DNA of 64,000 bases, from positions 23,256,813-23,320,812 of the forward strand of contig OZ020619.1 of assembly GCA_963971575.1 (NCBI GenBank), written 5' to 3'. The position numbers were made by a program, and so were the translations under genes. This DNA is from Liopterus haemorrhoidalis. Its lineage: Eukaryota; Arthropoda; Insecta; Coleoptera; Dytiscidae. Below, piece by piece: positions 55,201-64,000 of this stretch (position 1 is the stretch's first letter; each line of letters begins with the position of its first letter). Below the pieces are notes generated by a model. That model did not search any database. It was not told the DNA's origin and saw nothing but the letters and a program-made list of their open reading frames with translations.

Positions 55201-55355
55201 CGCAAGTTGATGATATGAACACCATCTTGACGGCGCTTGTATACATACTGCTCCATTTGGAAATCCACATTCTGGGATCCAAGATGGGTGCATGCAGCTA
55301 ACATCTTAGTAACATCATCTTCCTTAAGACTTAAAACATCTAGACCTCCCGACAT
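49054..55355 (-). CDS. RpSA: 40S ribosomal protein SA (uS2 / laminin-receptor-like), 4 coding exons, 300 aa
   Basis: A structural protein of the small ribosomal subunit, needed for 18S maturation. The start [15 protein letters not shown] and the blocks [46 protein letters not shown] and [14 protein letters not shown] match the family throughout. The acidic C-terminal tail carries the Trp-containing repeats ([18 protein letters not shown]) seen in animal RPSA. Coding exons are 55040-55355, 52734-52960, 51089-51229 and 49054-49272, plus a non-coding first exon near 60.68 kb. A length of about 300 residues is normal. The exon 3 donor is uncertain: GTCAGT at 51088 keeps frame, while the neighbouring GTAAAG would not. 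Introns host two H/ACA snoRNA copies and several transposons. Confidence 0.95.
49543..50360 (-). repeat. Family A repeat, reverse copy in the last RpSA intron
   Basis: Read on minus it ends with the GCCGTTTGGCTACAATTTCT and ACCGTACAGACAG core and TTTTTTGATGGTCATAC. The rest of the intron (50360-51084) is AT-rich with repeated CTACGT motifs at 50390-50490. Confidence 0.65.
51089..51229 (-). CDS. RpSA: RpSA coding exon 3
   Basis: Starts [11 protein letters not shown] after a TTTTCAG acceptor and runs through [18 protein letters not shown]. The end is placed at ACG|GTCAGT because only this, or a weaker GTAATG, keeps frame with the last exon. Confidence 0.8.
51230..51829. other. RpSA third-intron DNA, no recognised gene
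   Basis: A mixed-frame stretch at 51400-51700 looks coding-derived but matches no family I know. Confidence 0.35.
51830..52129 (+). mobile_element. Possible short non-autonomous Helitron
   Basis: TATATATAAAAACCCTAATT start; near the end TGCCAACAACGGCA can form a small hairpin, followed 9 nt later by CTAG and then T, the Helitron 3' signature. The 5' TC is not clear. Confidence 0.45.
52130..52733. other. Remainder of the RpSA third intron
   Basis: AT-rich, nothing recognised. Confidence 0.4.
52734..52960 (-). CDS. RpSA: RpSA coding exon 2
   Basis: TTTTTCAG acceptor and GTAAGT donor. The split Gly codon continues RFTPG into [15 protein letters not shown]; the exon ends WWLLARE. Confidence 0.95.
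53035..53161 (-). ncRNA. Candidate box H/ACA snoRNA, copy in RpSA coding intron 1 (second intron of the gene)
   Basis: Read on the host strand: hairpin 1 is closed by TGACATAG and CTATGTCA (8 perfect pairs); the hinge has ATATTA, matching H box ANANNA; hairpin 2 is closed by TTGTGTTAA and TTAATACAA with one G-U pair, and has an inner CTATT/AATAG stem over a hexaloop; the final ACA is followed by three bases. The 127-nt length, host-strand orientation and ribosomal-protein intron location are all typical. It is distinct from any recognised transposon here. A second copy lies in the 5'UTR intron. Confidence 0.72.
53173..53662 (-). mobile_element. Tc1/mariner deletion derivative, second type
   Basis: CTTCCTCCGTTCGAAAATA and CAGACGGAGGTAG ends, TA on both sides. 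The minus strand keeps 92 codons of a transposase C terminus ([35 protein letters not shown]). It begins 11 bp beyond the 5' end of the snoRNA candidate. Confidence 0.8.
53663..55039. other. Rest of RpSA second intron
   Basis: A 55-bp phrase (TTGTTTAATTTATTATGGGA with an A-tract before it) occurs at 53591-53645 and again at 53958-54020. Otherwise unremarkable. Confidence 0.45.
55040..55355 (-). CDS. RpSA: RpSA coding exon 1
   Basis: ATG at 55355; ends TTTACTCCTG before a GTAAGT donor. Covers residues 1-105, including [10 protein letters not shown] and [11 protein letters not shown]. Confidence 0.95.
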
Positions 55356-56467
55356 TTTTACGTTTTAATGAGTTACGAAAAACCTGAAAATAAATTTATA
55401 ATTAGTACACATAAGAAATTCAAGTGAAATGCTGATTAGTGATGTAATGGAGGGTGATTATTAAAAAAAAAAAAAAAGTTATTGGATATTTGGTTTAATC
55501 AGACTGCCGGATATCGGATTATCCGGCCGGATAGTACACGTATTTGTGATCTTACAAAACATACACATGTAGAATTATACAGGGTGATTTTGAAATGGAG
55601 CCGTAACGTCAATGGTTTTTACAGTGCCGCCTTGCAAACATCATTTTGTAAAATTTACTAATGCAAACATTTACTTCTGTCGTCTGTTGATGAAAAGTAG
55701 AACTACTGAATTTTTAAAAACCATATTTTTTCATAGTGTTGTTAACAAGTGTTTTAGTGTCGAGCTTGCTTTTATTTGTACATTTTTTTAGCATTTTTAC
55801 AAATATAATCGTGTTATTTAGTTAACGTTCTTGTTACTGATTTATTTTTGGTAAGTTGTAGATTAGCTTTATAAATATATTCATTTTATAATCATAAATT
55901 TTTGAGTTCAGATTTTTAGTTTTTCTATTATATTACTAAAATTTTGGTTCCATTAGCAACATAAAAATTATAGCACGTTTCTTTGGTTTAAGTAAAACTA
56001 AATTTTGAAAACCACTAATTTTTATTAGTTAAATGAAGTTTTTGATCATTTTGTTAAGCAAAAACCCTCTTCAATCAGAGATATTTTGTTATTGAATGTT
56101 CAGTAATTTAGTTTTTCACCAACAGATAACTCTACAAGTTTTGCATTAATAAGTTTCGCAGTTTTTAAAATACGGCACGGCCACAATAAAATCACTAACT
56201 TCACAGCAACTTGTTGCTGATGAAGACTGCATGTCAGATCTAAATGATACATCCAGTATTATTATAAATACACAATTAAATTGAACGAAAGTTTCAGTGT
56301 TATTATTTAAAACTAGTAAATTGCATAATTGAAAGTAAAACATTTTAAGGCATCGTCTATGATGCCACAAAATTTAATTTCTATCGACACATTTTATTTA
56401 CTCTTCCATAGATGGCATACCTAAGTTGCCAGGCGTCCGGATTTTGGCGCGAATATTCTGATTTAGG

Positions 56468-57550
56468 GCCGAGAGTTCCAGTTCCTAATAAACTCCCCAA
56501 TAGTTATTAGCAACATAATATATTTATGAAGCTAATAAATTTATTGGTGATTTCCAAGTTACAAAATCCTTCTAATAGTTTATTAGCAACATAATTTTTT
56601 GTTTTTGCATTGGTATTTCTGATGAAGATAGTAACACGGTGCAAGAGGGATAGAGCTATACGTAAATTTGTAGAGCTAAAGTGAGATGAAATTTTGACAC
56701 TGAATATTTTGACATTAAATATTTTGACAATAAATAGTTTGACTTGACATTCAATGACATTACGTATATTTTTTGTGTTACTGTTAAAATGACAATTAAA
56801 CGGCGTTCAACAAATTTTATCACAGAAAAAGAGGACAATATAGATAGAAGAGAAGTTAATAAAAATAGCATTTTATAATACAAAAGTTACTGAAAATAAG
56901 AAGACAGCCATATTTTGCTTTATTTTACATTCCTTAAACAATATGAATTAAACTTATCAGCAATTTTCAGCCACATATCTTTATTATTCTGCCAATAATT
57001 GCGTCTGTCTTCTTATTCTCCATCATTTTTATATAAATAGTAATGCTTAAAGTATTGTTTGTAGTGTGTTGTAATCGTAATTGAAATAAATACATATGTA
57101 AAAATAAAAGACAATGTTTATTTAAATATATATATATTTATATATTGTTCTTTATATATCACATTTACAATAAATGCCCAAAATATTCTAAAAACGGTTG
57201 TCCATAATTTATAAATTCACCCAAACAGATCGTCGATTTCGCCAAAATACAACTTAAATGTATATAAAACACTAAAATCACCATTATATAAATGTTTAAA
57301 AACTACACATTCGTATATTCTTTTAAAATTATACAGTTTTTAATTAAAATTGAAATATTAACACATTTTGCGAACTTGTTTTTGGTTATATGTCACTTTA
57401 TTAAGCACTTCATGTTGCCTATAAGTTATTAGACAAATAAGCCTGTTTATTAGCAACCTAATAACTATTAAGGGGTGGAACTCTCGGAAAAAAAATTATG
57501 TTGCTAATAAACTTATTGGACAGTTTATTAGCAACTGGAACTCTCGGCCC
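56468..57550 (-). mobile_element. PIF/Harbinger-like element, GGGCCGAGAGTTCC termini
   Basis: GGGCCGAGAGTTCCAGTT and its complement, extending into CTAATAAACT, with TTA on both sides. Near 57.0-56.93 kb the minus strand reads NYWQNNKDMWLKIADKFNSY, like the Myb/SANT-type helper proteins of Harbinger elements. No transposase remains. Confidence 0.75.
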
Positions 57551-58709
57551 TTAGAAACAATAATCTCTATTCCGGCACAGTCTGTAATTCCCGATTTGCA
57601 CAAAATATGTCAAAATCGAACTGAAAACAAAGACGAAAATTGAAATAAAATACACTTGAAAAGAGTGTGTGAACTTGGAAGTCAATTAATACAGAAAAAT
57701 AAAGACATTATTCAATTTTTAAATAAGAACTGTTTGGAGGAAAAAAAAAACGTATTCGATTGCTGAAAATCTTGAAGGCATTAAGAGTAAAAAAAAAATC
57801 GAGCAAGGAGTTTCACGAATTTTTAAAAATGGAAAATATATTATTGCCCCAAGAAATTAACACGCCACATATTAACATGAAAAAATCTCTTTAAATTCTT
57901 ATTTTAATTAATATTTCAAGCACTTAATTTTATTTTGAAAGGGCCTTCCATTTAAAAATGGAGGTTGTAGGGCAACCAATACATTAATGCTTATGGGATT
58001 ATTCATTAAAACATAAAATATTCCTTTTGATCAATTGATCAATTTCTGATCAATTTTTTTTATCAATTTCTGGTTTTGGGCGTCGTGGGGGTAAAGATAG
58101 TGTTCTTTTATTGATTCCCAGCTATATTAAAATACAAGTATACACCAAATTTATATAATGTGTTAATTAAAAGGCGCCAGTAATGGATCAAAGCATTTTA
58201 GAGAATTGTTTTGATGTTTTTAGTGTATCGCCTATCCACTTTACAGCGCCACAATTCCCAAATCAACTGGGCATTTGTTTGTGACAATACAGACGAGCGT
58301 TTAATAATATAACAAATTTAAAAATGTGGAATAATATATCTGCATAAACCCTTAAATATAAAACTACTTGTATGAGACAAATTAAAACTCTCTCGTTTAC
58401 TGTGCTTAGTTCATTAATGTTAACATATTGACTGTCACGAGAAATTTTGTAGCTGATCATGTAGACCAGGACATTTTGTGATTATTGAAATAATTATAGG
58501 AATTTATGAATTGTAATTTTTTTGAAGTATTATCTCATTTATAATGTTGTGTGCATAAAATACATACTTGGAATACATTCAGAAAGTATCACAATAACTT
58601 GTGGTACAACACATAAACACAAACATGTTTAATATTTTATACCAGAGGCTCTCTTAAATGGCTTGTACATTAATATGTATACGTGGCAGTAAAAGTGTTA
58701 ATTATGAAA
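57551..58709. other. RpSA 5'UTR intron, no recognised feature
   Basis: AT-rich; no open frame of note. Confidence 0.4.
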
Positions 58710-58835
58710 AAATGTTGTATTAAATTCTACCCATCTATTTAAAACAATAGTCGGACTATCAATTAATACAATTTATATCTGACATAGTGAGAGATGTACA
58801 ACACATCAAGTAATGCTGCAATCATGCCTATGTCA
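58710..58835 (-). ncRNA. Candidate box H/ACA snoRNA, second copy in RpSA 5'UTR intron
   Basis: A paralogue of the copy at 53.1 kb with about a dozen differences. The features that matter are kept: the TGACATAG/CTATGTCA stem, H box ATATAA, the stem TTGTATTAA/TTAATACAA (A-U where the other copy has G-U), the pocket sequences GATAGTCC and TGGGTAG, and ACA with three 3' bases. The similarity stops close to the predicted RNA ends, as expected for a duplicated snoRNA rather than a duplicated intron. Confidence 0.72.
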
Positions 58836-60656
58836 CATGCATTTTGACCGTAGTTTGGGACACAGAAGGTTCAAAAATTGTTTTAGTATCCCTGGAATCA
58901 ACTCCATGAACTAAACATTTCAATTATCTTGTTTACATGCACACTAAACTGGGAGTATGTTCAAACCGGATTTCCTTACATCCAATGTTTATTGATGTTT
59001 ACATTCCGAAGCTTTATACATACAAATTTATTTCAAGATTAAAATGATCAGTAATGCCAACTTATATTTACAACAACTGTCACCAGGATAAAGGCCACAT
59101 GAATCTTTTCATCCAAATATATCGTCAACTTGAATTTTTTACTGAAATGAAAGTCAAGTCGGGTTCAATCCATCTTTTGGAAAACAGTAATAACGTTCTT
59201 CTAAACAATCTTCTTCTCAAAATTAATATTATTTATTATTCACACCCAATATTTATCCAACTGACAAGTATAATTAAAAATATAATACAACCGAAGAGTA
59301 ACAAAGTTATTATTTTTCATTTTATATTTGATGAAAACACCTGTACTGATACGTTTATAATGAAGGGGATAAAGTATGTAATTCCTAATGTTGATAGAAA
59401 AATGTTAAACATGACAGTAACTTCAAATGTTAAATCACAAATACACTTTGTACAAGTGATTTACATTAAACATGGAATTCGTTTGTCATTCAATTAAATT
59501 GAGAGTTATGACCATTTATATGCAGGTTGAAAATAACGTGCATCTCTAACTCTAAGAGTAACAGTGCATATAAACAAGATAATAGATTCCTCAAAAAAGA
59601 TTGTTTTTACATTTGCAAAACATTACATAAAATTTATAATCAATATTTAAAATAATAAGTAAAAGTTATTAAGTCTTGTCTACTTTCGTCCTGAAAAATT
59701 TGGTTTTCATTACATAGGTTTCATATAATAGTTGCGAAACTATACTCCTCACCTTCACAACTAAAACTATAATCAAACATTTCTAACAAACATTGGAATG
59801 CAGTATTGCTCTTATTGGAGCGGTGTTGCCCAAATGTTGTAAAAGTGTTAGGATATATCAATGAGCCCAAAATATTAAGAATTTTTTGAAAGTTGATTTA
59901 CAAAAATCAACTCTGTATTTTTTTTTTTTATATACCAAAATCTCTTTGCAGAATATCGCGTATGCACAGATTAGCACGTTTTACAGCCGGCAACGTCGCT
60001 GAAAAAGGAAAAGATAGCGATATTAGAACCCATTAGAGTAAGAAAAAAAAAAAAACTTCCCCATCCGCCTTAATGTTTAAACGGACTATAGTTGTAAAGG
60101 AGATTGAAGATGACTGCTTTGTAGTCGAAATGTACATTAGTGTTTTGAATAAATAGTGAAGTTAAGAATATTGTTTTATTTTATTATACATTTCAAATAT
60201 ATAGCAAATGCTCTTTTTAAAAGCAGTCTAAAATCATACGACAAAGCTTGATGTTGATGATAACTTAAATGGATTTATGGAATTATCAATGCGCTCATTA
60301 TTAGAAGATTCAAATATCATCTGTCAATAAAACGTGCAAAATACAGTTTGTGTAATATTAATGTTTAATTACTATAATGCAACATTTGTGAAATTATCTT
60401 ACAATAATATATTATCTCAGAAAAAAACCAAAGGTTTATTTCTTTTCGTATAAATCAAAAACATGACGTTACTAACATGTGGATGATTGACATGGATTAA
60501 CCTAAAAATTCCAAATGTTTCATTTACAAACAAAATAGTACCTAAATATTGAACACATTATTTTAATTCATAATTATAATGCATAAAAAGTAAGAACAAT
60601 ATTATGATTAACTGGATAATATTAGAAAATATATTTTAAAAGCAAAGAAAACTTAC
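58836..60656. other. RpSA 5'UTR intron, first part
   Basis: Contains a 147-codon plus-strand ORF (59054-59497) that I do not recognise and take to be chance, and a repeat-like phrase TGACTGCTTTGTAGTCGAAA at 60110. Confidence 0.4.
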
Positions 60657-60694
60657 GCTTATCAACGCCACAGGGAGTTTCTCACAAAAGAGAG
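60657..60694 (-). promoter_or_regulatory. RpSA: RpSA non-coding first exon and TOP-like transcription start
   Basis: On the minus strand a pyrimidine run CTCTCTTTT, as expected of a 5' TOP start, lies about 35 nt upstream of a GTAAGT donor at 60656. A matching acceptor (TTTATTTTCAG) lies at 55384, just before the RpSA ATG. The 5.3-kb 5'UTR intron fits ribosomal protein gene layout. The exact start base is a guess. Confidence 0.55.
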
Positions 60695-61553
60695 ATACCG
60701 ACTGAGAGAACTGGGTATTTGAATGTTAGAAAAAGAAAGCATGTTTCTAGTTTTAAAAACAGTCACTAGATGTCAAAGGTGATATTTAGGCGGGAATTTA
60801 AATAACATAGTAATGACAACAGACTCATATATAAATACATTTTGTTCCTCTTTTATAATTATGAAACAGATGTTTTTATACCTTAACAATGCTATTATAA
60901 ATAACATTTGAAAGTGAGGGTAGAATTTATTTTTTGATCTGATGTATTGCAAAATATTATATCATTTATAATAAAATATAAAAGTTTTTTTCATTGTTCT
61001 CATATTATATAGTTAAGCCTTAGGACTAAAATTGAAAATGTATTTTAATGTTGCATATTTTATGTTATTAAACAATAATTATATTTATAGAACAAAATCA
61101 CATTAAAATTTATTGTTTTATAATATTAAGATTTACGATGCATTAAAATTTTATTTTTAGATTTAATAATCGCACATTAATTTCAATAATACAAGTAATT
61201 TTTTTTTTAGTTTATTCAATGCAGTTATTATAGTATATAACACAAACAAATTAAAATTATTTATTGTATTGAAAGATTTACGACCTATAAAAATGTATTT
61301 TTAAATAATCGCGCTATAGTTTCTGAATAAAGTGTGTAGAGTGCTGCCACTTTAGTTTTTTTATAAAACTATTTCTCATTGCAGTCTGATTTCTGATTCG
61401 TCGTTACGTGTGTCAAGTGTTACAAAAGGGAAATGGTGGCAGCCATTTTCTTAACTACGTTGTGATAATAATTTTTTCTTATTATATTTAGTCTGTGTTG
61501 TGCGATTAAGTGATTTAATTTTTCAGTGTTCTTTGTTGAATTATTAAATAGCA
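60695..61553. promoter_or_regulatory. Divergent spacer between RpSA and ZNF207
   Basis: About 0.75 kb separates the inferred RpSA start and the likely ZNF207 start. It is AT-rich with no ORF or repeat I recognise; both promoters should lie here. Confidence 0.5.
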
Positions 61554-61594
61554 ATGGGGCGTAAAAAGAAGAAGATGTCGAAGCCATGGTGTTG
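61554..61594 (+). CDS. ZNF207: ZNF207/BuGZ exon 1
   Basis: Encodes MGRKKKKMSKPWCW and ends in a split Trp codon at a GTATCC donor. The MGRKKKK start is the hallmark of this family. The upstream sequence has an AAATGG/CCATTT inverted repeat near the likely start site (61430-61455). Confidence 0.9.
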
Positions 61595-61707
61595 GTATCC
61601 TTTTTAACGCGACATAGCTCGGGTGGCCTCGAGAGCAATATGCTATATTTATATACTGATCGATTTTATTTTTAGATGCGCTAACATATTTCCTTAACTA
61701 GACCTAG

Positions 61708-62199
61708 GTACTGTAACCGGGAGTTTGACGACGAAAAGATACTTATACAACATCAAAAAGCTAAACATTTCAAGTGTCATATTTGTCATAAAAGATTATA
61801 TACAGGGCCGGGTCTTTCAATTCATTGTATGCAAGTGCATAAAGAAGCAATAGATAAAGTGCCAAATTCTCTACCTAATAGGTCAAATATTGAAATTGAA
61901 ATTTATGGTATGGAAGGTATACCGCCTGCAGATCTTAAGGAGCATGAGAAACAGCGGCAAGGGAAAACAGGATCGGGAAGTGATGATGATGACGAGCCAG
62001 TCAACAAACGTTCCAAACCAGAGGGTCTCTTAGGAACTGCTCCGGGTCCACTCCCATCTGCAACTGGCATGATGACCGGAATGATGCCTCCACATCCAGT
62101 TCCTGGCATGCATCCTCAGATGGGGCAGTTTCCACCAATGGGACCACCCATGATGGGACATATGGGACCACTCGGACCACCATTTATGGCACCTCCTGG
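61708..62199 (+). CDS. ZNF207: ZNF207/BuGZ exon 2 (two C2H2 zinc fingers, Pro/Met/Gly-rich start)
   Basis: BuGZ binds microtubules and Bub3, promoting chromosome alignment, and forms spindle-matrix condensates. A CCTAG acceptor restores [16 protein letters not shown], and the second finger is [22 protein letters not shown]. The conserved block [12 protein letters not shown] follows, then an acidic stretch with NKRSKPE (a likely nuclear signal), then low-complexity [18 protein letters not shown] typical of the family. It ends at a GTAATA donor that overlaps a TAA. Since the GLEBS Bub3-binding motif has not yet appeared, the gene should continue past the window; no further exon was found up to 64 kb. 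Confidence 0.9.
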
Positions 62200-62659
62200 G
62201 TAATAATCACTTTGATGAAAGAAATACTGTATTAATAGACACGGTTTTGCTATTAATATTTGTTGTTCTAACATGCATTAATTTAGTTTCAATTGTCACC
62301 ACACTATATATTTAAACTTAAATAAGTTTTAACAGTAAACTAACATCTGTTTATGTTGAATGTGAATTTAACTTATTAGTTAGTTTACAAACAGTTGGTA
62401 ATATTAAACAACAAACAACAAGATATAAATTCAAAGCATTTTTTACATTTTATACCGATTTTCATTAATTAATTTACAACTGACATTTTTTATTTATTAT
62501 TTTATAGTTAATATTTTGAAGTACAAGCCAGTTCTGAAGAAGTTTTTAATTAATTTAAACATTTTAAATATTTTTGATCAATACATATTGTTTAATTAAA
62601 AGTCTCCAGAAAACTATTTGATTTTTAATTTTAAAGCCTGAAACTTCATATTTCTGCTT

Positions 62660-62834
62660 CAGGGCCGCCCACAGGTGGGGCTTACGGACTTGGGAGCTCT
62701 CTTTAAATATTCAAATGACACGTTTTTAAGAAACGCATTTTTCGTCTAATTGAAGGATTATATATGTGAGCCCCAAAAAAAAAAAAAATCTAGTTATGAG
62801 CCCCCCTAAGAAAATTTTCTTAGATTCGCGCCTT
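62660..62834. mobile_element. Small hAT-like insertion downstream of ZNF207 exon 2
   Basis: CAGGGCCGCCCAC start and GCGCCTT end, with a perfect 8-bp duplication TTCTGCTT. The terminal repeats match poorly. Confidence 0.6.
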
Positions 62835-63168
62835 TTCTGCTTAGTAAGTGAACTGAATCATGGTAGTGTCAAATGGTTTTGAAGTTTAAGACAAACCTGG
62901 AATTTGGTTCCTCAAGTATCGATAGACATAATTTGACATTTGCAAGATTCTCTCTCCGCAACCTATTGACATGGCCCTGTTTTGAATCGAATTATTCTTA
63001 CATGATGGTTCTAATATCTAAAGTTTGATTATTTTCACTTGCATCATCACAACTGATTGTACAAACTAATAAAATTGGTGCAACACATGTTTTGTCTCAT
63101 TTGTCACAATTTTATTAATGACACCAAAACAACATAACGATTTGAAAATCATCTATGATGCTCTAGTT

Positions 63169-63388
63169 CAGTGGTTCTTAAGTCATTACATGTTAATGAG
63201 GGGTCCCGAAATTAAAAGAAAAAAATTAATTTTTACAAGTTTTTGCTTTTAAAAATACAATAAACTTAATTATTAAACAATAAATTATTAAGAACATTTA
63301 AATATTATTTCAAAAATTTTCTTTGGGGTCCAGAAAATGTTTTAGGCTAGTTGGGGAGTCCCGAGTATAAAAAGGTTAAGAACCGCTG
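63169..63388. mobile_element. hAT MITE, CAGTGGTTCTTAA termini
   Basis: CAGTGGTTCTTAA and TTAAGAACCGCTG with a perfect 8-bp duplication CTCTAGTT. Sits in the presumed ZNF207 intron. Confidence 0.85.
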
Positions 63389-64000
63389 CTCTAGTTTACT
63401 TGTATTTTACTTTCTTATGTGCATTACCAATAATGAATATCTGAAATTTGGACAAAACACTGGATATATGTGATTGTTTTTCATAAAAAAAAAAAACGTT
63501 GGTTATCTAATTTTAATAAATACATATATCAATTGTCATTGATTGTAATTGAAAGCGTTGTGTATATATTAGTATTTTAAAGCTTCTTGTTGTGAAAAAT
63601 CATTATTACTAAACCAATTATATGCAAAAACCATAAAAATTCATAATGTGAATCTGTGTAGCACGCATTGCAATACACAATTATCCCATATTAATATCCT
63701 ATTGCGCCGCTTATGTTGTAAATTGGCAATGAAGTTAGCGAATAGTCTTCATTGACTCATTATTATTTTTTTTTAAATGATTTATTTTCAATTGGAACTT
63801 ATACAATTCAAATTGATATTTGTTACTTTTTTAATCATGGATCGCTTTTGTCATCTCTGTTAGCTTTTTTTGACATTTAATTATTACACTTTGACAGCAG
63901 AACGTCATCACAGTTTATTTTGTTCCTTCCTGTCTTGTGACCTAATTATTACTCCATTTCAGAGATTTCACTTCTCTTTGTCGCTTTCCTAATTTTGTCA

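Noticed and set aside
59054..59497. 147-codon plus-strand ORF in the RpSA 5'UTR intron
   Set aside because: No recognisable domain, AT-biased composition, no splice or promoter context, and opposite to the host transcript. A chance ORF is most likely, though conservation would change this.
1..64000. CRISPR array, operon, phage or other prokaryotic system
   Set aside because: Spliced eukaryotic genes and insect transposons throughout. Tandem arrays have no spacer structure.

Overview
The window is a gene-poor, AT-rich piece of an animal nuclear genome, almost certainly an insect. The evidence is spliced genes with GT/AG introns, a RpSA protein of insect type, tRNA-derived SINE sequence, non-LTR retrotransposons and very many small DNA transposons. 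I cannot fix the order. Exons were joined by hand from donor/acceptor sites and matching phase.

Four host genes are visible. (1) 6.3-20.8 kb, plus strand: a three-exon gene for a predicted 2,713-residue secreted or surface precursor. It has a signal peptide, coiled coils, two 20-residue repeat arrays, two furin-type sites and one C-terminal membrane segment. Its exons 1 and 2 encode two diverged copies of the same architecture. (2) 30.6-48.9 kb, plus: a six-exon SUN-domain nuclear-envelope protein (367 aa) whose introns are packed with transposons. (3) 60.7-49.0 kb, minus: ribosomal protein SA, with a short non-coding first exon. Its introns 1 and 2 each carry a copy of what looks like the same box H/ACA snoRNA. 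(4) 61.55 kb to beyond the window, plus: the start of ZNF207/BuGZ. The SUN and RpSA genes converge tail to tail with stops 138 bp apart, and RpSA and ZNF207 diverge.

The rest is mostly mobile DNA: an intact two-ORF LINE antisense in intron 1 of the giant gene; 5'-truncated jockey-like LINEs at 24.8-26.0 and 33.6-37.9 kb; at least ten hAT-like elements whose 8-bp target duplications can be read directly; Tc1/mariner- and pogo-like elements with TA duplications; PIF/Harbinger-like elements with TTA/TAA duplications; THAP-domain elements; and a common unclassified repeat (called family A here). Many are nested, which gives relative insertion ages. No CRISPR, operon or prokaryotic feature is present, and I saw no clear nuclear tRNA gene.
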